From Nectonema munidae (lineage: Eukaryota; Nematomorpha; Nectonematoida; Nectonematidae), in contig JAUIRK010000173.1 of assembly GCA_030549495.1 (NCBI GenBank), forward strand, positions 186,001 through 250,000: DNA of 64,000 nt, given 5' to 3'. A program made the translations under genes and the position numbers. Within the stretch, counting starts at the first letter, position 1; every line of letters begins with the position of its first letter. The notes beneath the pieces were generated by a model that worked only from the letters and a program-made list of their open reading frames with translations, made no database searches and was not told where the DNA came from. This document shows, piece after piece, positions 53,701 through 62,908 of this stretch.

Positions 53701-56089
53701 AATAGGATTTAAAAAGCACAATGCATCCAATTATTTTTGGAGATAGGAGAGACAGCATTTTTGAAACAAAATTTTCTTAACATGAAAGAGTTCTTCCATT
53801 TTTATGATTTAATTTTTTTTTTAGATTAGATTATTTTCCATAGCTGGACAGATGACAGCGATGTCAAGATTACGGATCAAACCTTGGAGGACCAGGTCAA
53901 GACTCTACGATTCAACCACAATGCCATTTGCCTACATTTAACGATACGTAAAGCATTTAGCTGAATCTGTAAACAATTTTTGATGGAGCTTTTGAAAATG
54001 CAAGAGAGTAGATAACTGTTAAATTAAAATAACATAAAAGCAAATGATGTCAAAGAAGGATCCACATTCCACCGTCTTCGCCAGAGTAAGCTAAAAATGA
54101 TAAGAAAAACAGAAGTACGGATAAGAAAAATGTGTTACCTGCATTGATGTAAAAAACAGTTGGAAGACGAGTAGGGTAGGAAGACAAAAGTGACTCAAAA
54201 AGGTTCGTGTTGAACTCGATTTCTCGAAGCACGGCATCAATGTAAAAATCTATCTAATAATAGAAATAGAGATTCAGACATAATTTTTTCAACGTTATCC
54301 TTCAAGATAGAAGATTCCAAAGAAATCAATGTTGTCCTTCAGAAGGTTCTGAGTTCGAAGCGCTTTCATGCACGGTGCTTTGTCATCCAGAAGGATAAAC
54401 TGAGTGACGTCAAGATCACTTTGAGGGTCTTAAGCAAAGGGAATGAAGCGCTCAGTCAAGATTTCCTAGCGAAATTATTCCTTTACCAACTGTATCCACG
54501 AGGCTTTATCACCCACATTAACCACCTCGTAGTGAAGAGGACAAAACACCAACACATTCAGGACTTTTGCTCAATTCACGATGACACCCTTCATCTGAAA
54601 TCTCAGTCGGAGTTGTTTCGTTCTGAAAGATGAATCTTCGTGACAGACAAAAAAAATCATCGCTCATTTCGAAATTGAGGAAACTTCAATGTTCAGTTGG
54701 ATTTTACGAGGCTTTAGAATCTCATACCTTACCTTTAGGCCTAGCATTTGACTTTTTGATTCCTAGTTTTCCCAGGACCTTATTGGATCGCTTGACTAAG
54801 TTACGTACAGTTTTTCTTTCAACGGCATTATACATCAATGACAATGGTCTTTGATTCCTGAGACAAAACTTACTGCCTGCCATCTTTAAACTTAGCTAGA
54901 AAATCGTTTAGAGCTAGACTCTTGTTTCTATTACCCTTGACAAAGTCTTCAAACCAACACAAGACCGAGGAAGTAAAACAGGGCTCACAGAACGTAGCAG
55001 CTTCAATAAGGTCAATACATCTCTTCTTTCGAGTGTGGTTTAATACACAAGCATATATCTTGATACTGGAATAGAAGAATTAGATGTACTTTCAGATTAA
55101 ATGACTATTACACTTCTAGCTATTACAGTATTTGTACAACGTGTTTTTCAGTGGTTATAATTAAGAAAACTCAAGGAAAAAGATGAAAAGATACGTCTAG
55201 TTTAAACCTAGTAGGAAATAATCTCAACATCGACCAGATTCAATAATATTGTATCTAGTAGAGATGTTTGCACCCGCGGATGCAGATGTGGATATCAGAT
55301 TTAACATCCTAGCAGATGTGGATGTGAGAAATAATTTTTTTAGCAGATGCGTATATCATAATTGCTATATTCTAAACAAACGCAAGTTTTGTTTTGTCGG
55401 AAAATTGGAGGTGAGGATGTTATTGCGGACGTTGAAACCTAAATGATCCATAGATATCTAATAAGGAATGAATTAAAAACAAAGGCTTCCTATTATAGTC
55501 AATTGCATAAATAAAAGTTTTAATATGAAAAAATTATAGATTCAAAAAATTATTCAAGATAAAAAGTATATTTCAACCTATTCTTGCTGATTACTTATAT
55601 GTACTTAATAAAATTAATTAGTCAAATTTATTCATAATATTGGAGTTTTAATTGCGATGCAATCAAAATTTTTATTCGTGTTACAAGATAATGTGTTTAT
55701 ACCTGTGCTACCCTTTATGCAAAAAAGTCAATAAAAAAGATGTTAGCAATTTTTATTGATTCAATATTGCAGGATGTTTTAAGTTAGGGTTTAAATTTCG
55801 TGAGTGGAATTTTTTGTGAGTGAAAATTTGAACTTTTTTTTGTATTGCGTAGTGCCAATTACATGGCATCGGGTTGGAGTGTAACGCTATCGATTAAGAA
55901 ATAAAATATTTGAGCGTAATAAAAAAGTGACTTATATAGGAAATAGCGGCGAAATAGTTCTGCGATGTGATCAAAGTCGAGATTTCTTCGTCCCTGTCGA
56001 TCTGCTTCACGGATTCTCGAATGGAGGCCTCCACTTCTCCCAAATGCTGTCTCATGCACTCCCTGACAGGATCAACCATTGCATGAAAT
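41744..56089 (-). CDS. TRAPPC12: TRAPPC12 (TRAPP complex subunit 12), C-terminal TPR half, 7 exons found
   Basis: TRAPPC12 is a TPR protein of the metazoan TRAPPIII tethering complex, acting in ER-Golgi and autophagy traffic. On the minus strand, the exons 55932-56089, 54139-54253, 50412-50593, 49398-49634, 46991-47206, 44119-44387 and 41744-41789 give about 405 residues. Phases match at every junction from the second exon onward. Similarity to human runs in order: VRECMRQHLGE and LITSQNYFAAISY (human [24 protein letters not shown]); REIEFNTNLFESLLSSYP ([19 protein letters not shown]); YLAAILFSLCEVEQGISVLQ; GDLEKAQSVFDEL; CNNISICYLYTGQL ([13 protein letters not shown]); GDGFNLECFKLN-stop (GDSFNTQCLKLA). 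About 33 residues between the first two exons and the disordered N-terminal half were not located. Confidence 0.88.
42250..42576. mobile_element. Short Tigger/pogo-like element (internally deleted)
   Basis: The right end reads inward CAGTGAGGAACCGTTATAAC and abuts TA (42577-42578). The left end, TGTAAAGAACCGTTATAGCG, corresponds to the CAGTAAAGAAGCGTTATAAG terminus at 19223 with the outermost bases changed. At about 327 bp it keeps only terminal parts of the 2-kb relative at 17176-19223. Confidence 0.55.
42330..43083 (-). repeat. Dispersed repeat, copy 2 (inverted)
   Basis: Reverse complement of 16671-17425 with few changes. Shared landmarks are CTCCTTCATCGTGGAACATA, the TGGGCATTGTGCCCAGTCCA near-palindrome, and a conserved reading frame (42497-42733) of about 78 codons. 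The copies lie 25 kb apart, in two different genes. Confidence 0.8.
44119..44387 (-). CDS. TRAPPC12: TRAPPC12 exon (last TPR region)
   Basis: Begins TCNNISICYLYTGQLNKAIS, then a Glu/Asp-rich linker, then HHPAILQNLCSLYDLKTGNS and NVMKKVL. It corresponds to human [20 protein letters not shown] and [20 protein letters not shown]. The linker between these blocks is longer than in human. It ends in phase 2 before gtattt. Confidence 0.9.
44388..46990 (-). other. TRAPPC12 intron with MULE transposase remnant
   Basis: It holds a MULE-type transposase fragment at 45440-45820 on the minus strand. CA/GT-rich tracts occur near 46735. Nothing else is recognised. Confidence 0.6.
45440..45820 (-). mobile_element. 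MULE (Mutator-like) transposase fragment
   Basis: The minus-strand frame (45562-45804) contains KIDFERTMLNTLIVHFPEA, followed by VKGCFFHLCQNIYRKIQ. This is the DFE..FP.A...GC.FH..Q...RK pattern of MULE transposases. It continues as ALAFIPTESVHEAFEELYD downstream in a shifted frame. No terminal inverted repeats were found and the ORF is interrupted, so it is a fossil DNA transposon. Confidence 0.8.
46991..47206 (-). CDS. TRAPPC12: TRAPPC12 exon (TPR)
   Basis: The acceptor is cttttag, then VGDLEKAQSVFDELQKKVDD, HLQGLLSLHKGYLLTANSEY and AIQFFEKAAALSPSLSHI before donor gtacta. It matches human [20 protein letters not shown] and the following TPR. 72 codons, phase 0 both ends. Confidence 0.9.
47207..49397 (-). 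other. TRAPPC12 intron
   Basis: A 34-bp piece of the foldback arm (AATTGAAAACGTTGAGTAAA) lies at 47286-47319. Near 48080-48125, GGGATTATTTATGGCCGTTA resembles the reverse complement of 52430-52460 and may be another Tigger scrap. A (GT)n tract lies at about 49354-49366. Nothing else is seen. Confidence 0.5.
49398..49634 (-). CDS. TRAPPC12: TRAPPC12 exon (TPR)
   Basis: DKIVGKSCDGGELGICANFA leads to MFYKVKSYLAAILFSLCEVE, QGISVLQECIQLCPQEEASI and NLYLIRLLIQ. It corresponds to human [40 protein letters not shown] and GIGRIFLQ. 79 codons, phase 0 both ends, donor gtaaat. Confidence 0.92.
50412..50593 (-). CDS. TRAPPC12: TRAPPC12 exon
   Basis: The two opening bases AT join the G of the previous exon to make Asp, then LSEEIFQKKILFASSSSIEN, FAIFPFYREDFITAFNRINE and LHSLFEEYK. 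It aligns with human [20 protein letters not shown] and SLDRLHKVKTVC. The human GSMVPF block is not conserved here. A Ser run occurs where human has PGRRGS. Confidence 0.82.
50594..54138 (-). other. TRAPPC12 intron with Tigger-type transposase remnant on the opposite strand
   Basis: A Tigger-like transposase lies on + at 52150-52970. The stretches 50900-52050 and 53020-54130 are AT-rich. The + frame 53300-53503 shows no recognised domain, and nothing else is supported. Confidence 0.6.
52150..52970 (+). mobile_element. Tigger/jerky-type (pogo) transposase remnant
   Basis: On the + strand, in several frames, the landmarks come in family order. A CENP-B/HTH segment LATELGHESFK starts at 52170 (compare KELGHEDFKAS). 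The end of the DDE domain is CVLEPDQEIIQSMNEHYGK near 52616 (compare LQPLDQGIIQSFK). An acidic linker RDDHNDNDDNLPLTRLL follows near 52815. Stops and frameshifts show it is dead. No terminal repeats were identified. Confidence 0.7.
54139..54253 (-). CDS. TRAPPC12: TRAPPC12 exon
   Basis: The acceptor is attattag, then IDFYIDAVLREIEFNTNLFE and SLLSSYPTRLPTVFYINA plus one base before donor gtaaca. It aligns with human [20 protein letters not shown] and YYP. It ends in phase 1, which joins the next exon to give Asp, supporting the pairing. Confidence 0.82.
54310..55085 (-). mobile_element. mariner/Tc1-type transposase remnant
   Basis: On the minus strand, near 54330-54400, LLDDKAPCMKALRTQNLLKD plus NIDFF resembles the mariner pattern QDGAPAHT...Q.WL..N.DFWP. 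Upstream are the HTH-like pieces RKKRCIDLIEAATFCEP, NAVERKTVRNLVKRSNK and LGKLGIKKSNARPKG. Frames are shifted several times. The overlapping + frames at 54421-54854 are antisense shadows. No terminal repeats were located. Confidence 0.6.
55259..55455. repeat. hAT-related repeat, partial copy of the 8181-8463 element
   Basis: It begins TAGAGATGTTTGCACC and shares GCGGATGCAGATGTGGATAT-type runs and GTTGAAACCTAAATGATCCA with the MITE at 8181-8463. Its right terminus lacks a matching TAGAGAT end, so it is truncated or diverged. Confidence 0.5.
55932..56089 (-). CDS. TRAPPC12: TRAPPC12, most 5' exon recognised
   Basis: The acceptor is tttttcaag; one base completes a split codon, then FHAMVDPVRECMRQHLGEVE, ASIRESVKQIDRDEEISTLI and TSQNYFAAISYI. 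It aligns with human [20 protein letters not shown] and [17 protein letters not shown]. The chosen donor gtcact is non-consensus at +3, so the exact 3' end is less certain. An in-frame ATG at 56077 is internal by homology. Confidence 0.78.
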
Positions 56090-57888
56090 CTTGAAAAAAG
56101 CAGCACCTTTTAGAAACACTTTTCACTGCACAATTTGAAAGACTTGCAAAGCCTATTTAAATAGACTTAATATAATGTTATACTGAAAAATGCTAATACT
56201 AGTATTTAGCGAAAATTTTACTAAATACTAGCATTCATGGTTTTCCTTAGTAAATACTGGAACTTGGGGTGCGTGCCTCAATTTGATAAAATATCTCAAA
56301 TAGGCCTAAAACCGGTCCTCTGGCTGACTTTGACACATATGGTTGATTGTCTGATCTGGCATGAAACATTCTTTGTTAATAGCTCAAAACATGCAAAAAT
56401 TGAAACGTAATTGTGTCTCCTCGGTGAAAACAGCAGATAGAATATCTTTCTCTTTATAAATCAAATTTTTGAAACACTCTCGCACTTAGATTAGGCGCAA
56501 ATTGCCTTGCTTTATGCAAATTGTGAGCAATGAAGTTGGAATGCTTAGATTCCAATCCGATACAAGAGAGTTAGTCTTTGAAAGAGTTTTAAGATTTCCA
56601 GAGTAACGAGGACCTCAAAAAATTTTAATTTCTCCGCGAGGAAACAGCGTAGATCAATAAAAACCAAAAAAGAGTAGATCGAAAAAGAACTCTAGCAGTA
56701 ACTCCTTTCCAAAGGTGCACATCTGGGAGGGGGCGTGAAAAAGACTTTTGCTCGACCAATAATTTTGAATTTTTTCACTTTTATATCAAAGAATTGTTTG
56801 GCTTGTGCGTAGACTTTCTAAATTTAATACTTAATTTATTAATTAAAATTTATTTCGTTGTTTTACGGTTGAGTTTCAGACACAAATTCTTTTAAAATAA
56901 ATTCTTAAAATTATAATAAAAAAAAAAGGTAACGCCCCCTACACCCCCAATAATTTTAGGGATAACGAAAATAGAAATGAAGAAGTACAGCAGCATATTT
57001 ATTGTTTCTTCCATCAAACGATTTCGTATTTTAGTAGAAAATATCCCATCTCTGAAAAAAGCTCATCCAGGATCTACAGAAGATGGTTTTATGGAAAAAG
57101 AAGGCATAAAATTTTTTTATAAAGAGCTGCTTTGTCAATACCTACAATACTGCAGTTTAAAAATGGCAAAAATTTTGTAAGGGAAAACAAAAGCCCTGAG
57201 CACAAGCTACAAAAGTTTTTCTCCAACTTTGTCAAATCTTTGAATGATAGAATACGCATTCGAAAGTTTTACCTTTTCAAAATGCATTTTTTTTATATAA
57301 ATACTACATTTTCATATGTGCTTTCATTAATTTAAACTAAAAAATACAAAGAAAAAAAAATTGAAAAAAAAAATTTTGAATTTTAAACTAAAGATACAAA
57401 GAAGGACAAATAGAATCACTTTAAATATCCACGAGCTAAAAATTTTAATCAATCAAATATTTATAATAATGAATTTTGATTGATTCAGTTAGAAGCTTGT
57501 CTGTCAATCATCATACAAGTTGAAAAGCACAACATAATGGATTTCACTATTATTATTTTAGGGAAACAGGGGCTAAGTTTCCCATAAAAGGCTAATTATT
57601 TTTTCAACAAAATTTCCCCCTCTCTCTATTCACCACTTATTTCGTAGAAGAGAACACAAAAAACGAAAGGTAAAAGCATGCCATGCCCATTACGCAAGAT
57701 AAAGTTGTCTAGACTGCAAAGAAAATATTATTTTTTGGCAACAATGAAATGATAACGTGTTTGCCTTGTTTACACATACTACTCAAGAGATATCATCTTA
57801 TTATCAGTAGCAGTAGTATTATTATTTTTACTACCATGAAAGAATAATAAAAGTTGGTGAGTTTATGATAACACTTAATAGAGGCGAG
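56090..57888. other. Region 5' of the recognised TRAPPC12 exons
   Basis: It should hold the N-terminal exons of TRAPPC12 if the gene is complete, but none was identified. A small hairpin near 56190-56237 pairs TATTTAG with CTAAATA and AATGCT with AGCATT. The + frame 56977-57180 (67 codons) has no domain I know. The rest is AT-rich. Confidence 0.5.
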
Positions 57889-57896
57889 TATATAAG
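57889..57896 (+). promoter_or_regulatory. TATA box of the small secreted-peptide gene
   Basis: TATATAAG preceded by GCGAG. It lies 32 bp before a plausible initiator at 57921 (CTTCACAAAT), the usual TATA-to-start spacing in animals. Confidence 0.5.
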
Positions 57897-57920
57897 AGGC
57901 TTGAAAATGAGCTAAACTTC

Positions 57921-57984
57921 ACAAATCTCCCAAAACTCACAACACAACAGACTCATTTGTCAAAGCTTTTACTCCAATCTTAAG
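57921..57984 (+). other. Putative non-coding first exon of the secreted-peptide gene
   Basis: It runs from the inferred start to a donor CTTAAG|gtaagc, a good splice consensus. It has no ATG in good context. It would splice to 60319, perhaps via a 41-nt exon at 59338-59378 (acceptor atttcag, donor gtatag). These joins are inferred from splice sites only. Confidence 0.4.
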
Positions 57985-60318
57985 GTAAGCATTTAAAACC
58001 TTTAATAATGTATTTGGTATACAATGCACATAAGTGCAGTATCGCCATCTTCAAAACTGGTGTTGGTTCTAGAACAGAGGTTCCAAACCTTTTTTTCACC
58101 AAGTACCCCTTGAAAATTTTCAGCCTTAGGCGAACCCCTAATAATTTTTTTAGTTTTTTATCTTGATTTTTCACACTAATATATCAGCTAAAAATTAAAA
58201 AAGACTTTTCAGATACCTTTATAAAGTACCCCTTGAAAAAAGTGAAACGAACCCCCAAGGATTCGCGAACCCCAGGTTGGGAACCCCTGTTCTAGAAGGT
58301 CCACCCAAAAACTTTAAGTAGAAAGAAGGGTATTCTAAAAGATAAGGCTATAAGTAGAATTCCACAAAACACAAACGTTGATAAAATATTTCCAAACAGT
58401 ATCTTACTCCTTTTACACAACAGAGGCTATTCTCTTCGCTCATGAAGAGTTTTTGTTGAGATTCACTGAAAAACTGTTGATACTAGAATTTACTCCAAAG
58501 AAATAGAACTATTTAAATTAAAAAAAATAGTTTGCATATGCAAGTGCACATGTTGAAGAGTTTTTAAAACTAATGGTCTGCTTATTTTTTCCACGTTTTT
58601 ATAAATTAAACTTTTCAATCTCACAATTGTGTTCCATTGGCACAGAAAGGGATGAAACGCTTTTTCGAGTTGAATCCCTCTAAATCCTTCATTTTAACCA
58701 AGATTTTATGATTGCTTAGACTCTAAATTTTGCAATTTTTAGTTAAATCCACTTGGAACCATCATTTTTAATAAAAAAACTCAACATTACCTTCCAAATA
58801 CCTTTGAATATTTTTTAATTAACTTGCAAAGTGGTACTATGGCATTTCATAGGATAACTAGCATTTACTTAATTGACATGGATAATAATTCGTCAAGTGA
58901 GATTTCCCTAGAATAATTATATTTGTTAAATGTCCTTTCGGCAAAAGAATATCAAACAGCTAACAACTATTTAACAAACTAATTTTGATAACTAATAATA
59001 TATTTTGAAAAATCATGACTAAAATGAAAGATGCAGGTGGATCTAACTAAAAAGTCAGCGCGCGAAAAGAGTTCCTCTTCACCCGGCAATAATTAAGATG
59101 AACCTGGAATTCTTAAATAATATTAAATTTGAGATAGTAATCATAAACTTTTAAAATGTGTCTTAAGTTACTTCTATTTGCTCATTATTGTAATAGAGTG
59201 CAGTGATTAATTCTTCTTATAAAAGTGTAAAAATTAAGGAATCAAAAAAGATTTTGTAAAAAATTGCATTCATTTCAGCAGAAATAAATATTATTATTAT
59301 ATATATATACGTCTCTTTTTAATATATCTAATTTCAGTTCTTTGATGGATGGACGACCTCTAACTTTAAGAATCGCGGGTATAGAAAGAAAGTCCATTAC
59401 TTAGATTACACAAGAAATGAAGAAGAGTAGAAATAATTTTAAAGCATGCACATTTGAAAAACAAGGAATACATGTTAGCACTTATTTACAAAGTTTAAAT
59501 AGGCAAGATTTTATTTAGCGTAAAATGACTTTATCGCTCAAACTTTTTTAATGCACATTTAACACTCAGGACACGTGAAAATTAAATGTGGGGGACATAT
59601 TTGCAGATTGAATAATCCAGATTTCTTCACCTAATTTACTAGTCATATTTTACTAAGTTAAATAGCTAGCGTACTAACTTTTTTATAATACTACCATCAA
59701 CGCCTCATATCTAAGTTAATTTTAGTAACGCCAAGCCCGCTTTAACTACCACCTTTATTAAATGACCAACTGCCCATAACGACCATTTCCAATGCTTCCT
59801 AATTAATGGTGATTAAGCTTATTCGATCTGTACTACCACCCGTTCACAAAGACCCCTTTTCATGGTTCCATTAAGTCGTCTCTTAATACAGGCTTGCGTG
59901 CATTTATAGTTTCTCTTATTATACTAAGAGGCCCAGTATTCCATTTACACACACACACACACATACATATATAAATACAGTGGAGCATTAAAGGGGAAGG
60001 AGGCCTTTTACCATACCCCTAAAACCCTAACCCCCACTCCTCAATTGTTAAAATGAAGTATCGAAAAATTAAAAATAATCCTCCATAGATCCTAGAGATC
60101 CCTAATAAAAACAAACGATCGTATTTTTAATGAAGATTAGCTTGGATCATCAAAAGTGAATTAGTAACGATTGGTTATAATTTTTTTGCGGTTTCCACAC
60201 AAATACGGATACAAAATGTGAGGAGGGTTAACACAAGGTAATTCATTGGCTTACGCATTTCTCTAAATCTTGGCATCGAATGGAATATAAGTAATTTTGT
60301 ATTTAATGTATATTTCAG
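57985..60318 (+). other. Putative first intron of the secreted-peptide gene
   Basis: It contains a hAT MITE (58075-58289) near its 5' end, a short AT run near 59300 and a (CA)n tract near 59947. Otherwise nothing is recognised. Confidence 0.4.
58075..58289. mobile_element. hAT MITE, 215 bp, perfect target duplication
   Basis: Ends are CAGAGGTTCCAAACC and, read inward, CAGGGGTTCCCAACCTGGGG. An exact 8-bp TTCTAGAA flanks both sides (58067-58074, 58290-58297). It shares CACGAAGTACCCCTTG-like, TTTTCAGCCTTAGGCGAACC and CTTTTCAGATACCTTTATAA blocks with the copy at 62617-62908. Its clean duplication suggests a fairly recent insertion. Confidence 0.92.
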
Positions 60319-60331
60319 ATCAAGAAGAGAT

Positions 60332-60594
60332 ATGAAATACTTCATCCTTTTAGCAATTTTTTTCTTCGGCTTCTTCAGCGTAAACCTTTTAATTTTTACT
60401 AAACACTGCTACACACTTGAATCTTTCAAAAAGATTTAATATTAATGTCATAATATAAACAGGATACTAGCTTTTTCAAACTTTCTTGCATCAATTTATT
60501 ACAGGTGAAAGAAATGGCAACACACAAAGGGAATGGGAAAGTTCGTTTAGCTTTCAAAGGAAATAGCCCAAACTCGCACGTAACTTTTATTTAA
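60332..60594 (+). CDS. Probable small secreted peptide, 45 residues, two coding exons
   Basis: Exon 60319-60379 has acceptor tatttcag, a 13-nt leader, then ATG and MKYFILLAIFFFGFFS before donor gtaaac. Exon 60505-60594 (acceptor ttattacag) continues in phase 0 with VKEMATHKGNGKVRLAFKGN, then SPNSHVTFI and TAA. The first coding exon is almost exactly a signal peptide: one Lys, then a hydrophobic run. The mature part would be about 29 residues, basic, Gly/Asn/Lys-rich and without Cys. An intron close to the signal-peptide cleavage point is common in animal secreted-peptide genes. I recognise no family. A TATA box and non-coding exon 2.4 kb upstream fit the model. No close AATAAA follows (nearest about 61004). 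It could still be chance. Confidence 0.5.
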
Positions 60595-60671
60595 TATTCG
60601 TAAATGTATGCTTAAACCCGATATTGTAAAATACACTCTATTTTCGTGCAATTGATAAAATGACGAATAGA

Positions 60672-61010
60672 GTCAACTTTTGTTTTCAAATAGCACTTCT
60701 CCTAAAACATGAAAAGTCTTGTTTTATAAAGCTTGTGTAAAAGAAGTTCAAGTTAACAAAAGTTAACTTTTTATTCAGCTATATATGTCAGCTTTTTAAA
60801 TAGCCCATTTTTTGGCAAATAATCTAGATCTTGTAAAAATTTCAGAAGTTAAGTTGTTAGGTAATTTTGGAATTACTACAATATATAGAAGAATTCACAA
60901 GCTGAGTAAAAAATAGATTATTTCTTTCATTTTCAAACTTTTTGATATAGCATTGACATTTATTGACTTTTTGATATTTATTTGACTCCCCCATTGTGGA
61001 ACATGAATAA
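60672..61010 (+). repeat. Dispersed repeat, diverged copy 3
   Basis: It shares, in the same order, AATAGCACTTCT, TTTTATAAAG, GTGTAAAAGAAGTTCAAGTT and a CTCCC.CAT.GTGGAACAT block with 16368-16690. Intervening sequence is too diverged to align by eye. Confidence 0.5.
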
Positions 61011-61558
61011 AATAATTGAATAACGGATTCTTCAAATCTTACTATGAAAGATGTGCTTGATTTATATAGAAATATCCTATGATTTAGAGATGATGTATGT
61101 GCGATTTCCTAGTGTATATCGAAAACAGAAATATATTCGCATCTTCTCCAAGATTCACAGGCAAGAACAGTAATAGGGGAAAGATAAAGCCCAACCATGA
61201 AAAGCTCCTCCCTAAAGATCGCACCTTTCAAAAAATGGAATTAAAAATTATTCCTAGAATAAAAATAATTTATTAATTGGAAAGAGTGATTATAAAATAA
61301 TAAGAAGTCGTTAGTTCAATTTTTAAAGGATTTATTGGTCAACATTGGTTAAATTTGACCATTGATGAATTTGAAGATTTGCATGTAGCAGATATCGCTA
61401 CATATATCACTAATAGATTGTGCTGAGTCTAGAGAGTATTTAAATAAAGCACAAAAAAGATAGATTTATAGAAGAGGACAGAGAAAAGGTGCGATGCAAT
61501 GAATGGTACTAACATGTAATGAAGGTGTCGAGAATAATTTTGAGCATAAGATTTAGAG

Positions 61559-62608
61559 CAGTGGATTCCAAACTTTTTCTGATTGTTACCCACTTTTCAT
61601 ACATGATCCTTGTCTATGGTCCCCATAACAATCATAGCGGGTGAATACCGTGACTGTCTACTAGTATCTAACAATTATAATCATAAGATTAATTAAAAAG
61701 GGCATTTTGCTAAAAGGTGTTTCAAGAATAAGCAAAAAAAGAAAGAAGAAAAGATAGAAAATCCACTTGATGGAGAAAGTTTATTAATCCTACGCTATGT
61801 GATTTAATCTTTGAATCTTACAAATTTGATAACATTGTATTGTAACAATTAGGTGCACTAGTTGGGAGACAATTATACTCAGTGTGAAGGGTGACTTACC
61901 AAGAGGCGTAGCTAACACTTTTGCCGCCCGGGGCGGTTGTAAAATCTGCCGCCCTTTATGACGTTGAGTTTCAAAAGCCTCCAAAAATTCAAGTCCGTAC
62001 GCTAACGGTCAGGCGAAGACTTGATTGTAGTTAGGGTCTTCAAAGTAGACGGCTGGGGTCAGAAATAATTTTAAAGGAGTCATTGAGATAATAAGCTCAT
62101 CTTATTAACAATTTTAACTAACAATAAAAGTAAAAAATGAGATGTAATTACAAAATAAACTGCGGTTTCTATACATCTCATAGCTAAAAGAAATTTCAAT
62201 CCTCAAAAATGAAATAAGAAACAAAATATAAAAAAATGATGGAACATAAATTTATTTCATTTAAATGCAGAAAATTAGGAGAAACAAAGTGCAATAACTT
62301 CATAATTTAACTTTTCTGGCTTTTCTCTCAGCAAAATCTTTTATCACATCCTCAAAATCTATTTCTTTTAAATTAAATGGAATATTTTAACAAATGACCT
62401 TAGGACAAAATGCCGCCCCTTAAAATCTGCCGCCCGGGGCGGACCGCCCCTGGCGCCCCCCACTAGCTACGCCTCTGGACTTACCTACACCGGCCATCTA
62501 CCCGCTAAACTCCTCTGGTTTTATTTATGCATAGCCTCAGATTATGGCCTCTTAAATTTTGCTTTATGGCCCCCCAGGGCGCCATGGCCCACAGTTTGGG
62601 AACGAATG
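61559..62608. mobile_element. hAT MITE, outer element of a nested stack
   Basis: The left end CAGTGGATTCCAAACTTTTT and the right end, read inward, CATTCGTTCCCAAACTGTGG form inverted repeats. Flanks ATTTAGAG (61551-61558) and ATTTAGAT (62609-62616) match at 7 of 8. A different hAT MITE (61901-62477) is inserted within it, leaving about 465 bp of its own sequence. Confidence 0.75.
61901..62477. mobile_element. hAT MITE nested inside the previous one
   Basis: Ends are AAGAGGCGTAGCTAACAC and, read inward, CAGAGGCGTAGCTAGTGGGG, with Gly-codon-like GCCGCCCGGGGCGG blocks just inside each end. A perfect 8-bp GACTTACC lies on both sides (61893-61900, 62478-62485). The GC-rich ends contrast with an AT-rich core. 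The minus-strand frame 61790-61984 over its left end is incidental. Confidence 0.9.
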
Positions 62609-62616
62609 ATTTAGAT

Positions 62617-62908
62617 CAGAGGTTCCCAACCTTTTTTTCACGAAGTACCCCTTGAAAATTTTCAGCCTTAGGCGAACCCCTAATAATTTTTTTTCCACAC
62701 TAATTGATTTTAAACCTCGCTTGCTAATTATCAGTCAAAGATGTATTTCAATATATACAAAACAACTTTCAATTATTTTTTATTATCGTTTTGGGGGAAA
62801 TTTCAACCCATTTTATGTATGTAGGTGGTATATATTAGTTAAAAATTAAAAAAAACTTTTCAGATACCTTTATAAAGTACCCCTTGAAAAAAGTGAAACG
62901 AACCCCTG
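62617..62908. mobile_element. hAT MITE adjacent to the stack
   Basis: It starts CAGAGGTTCCCAACC and ends AAACGAACCCCTG, with flanks ATTTAGAT (62609-62616) and ATTTAGAG (62909-62916). It shares long blocks with 58075-58289, but its right inverted repeat is shortened and its middle holds about 100 bp of extra sequence. Confidence 0.82.

Larger units (their letters stand above)
54254..55931 (-). other. TRAPPC12 intron(s) with mariner remnant; one exon not found here
   Basis: The phase of the flanking exons (1 out, 0 in) and a ~33-residue gap against human imply one more exon in this interval. I could not identify it. The interval is largely a decayed mariner-type transposon (54310-55085) and a hAT-related repeat (55259-55455). 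Confidence 0.55.

Noticed and set aside
54421-54854. Two adjacent + frames of 70 and 74 codons
   Set aside because: They run antisense to the mariner-type fragments, which show recognisable motifs on the minus strand.
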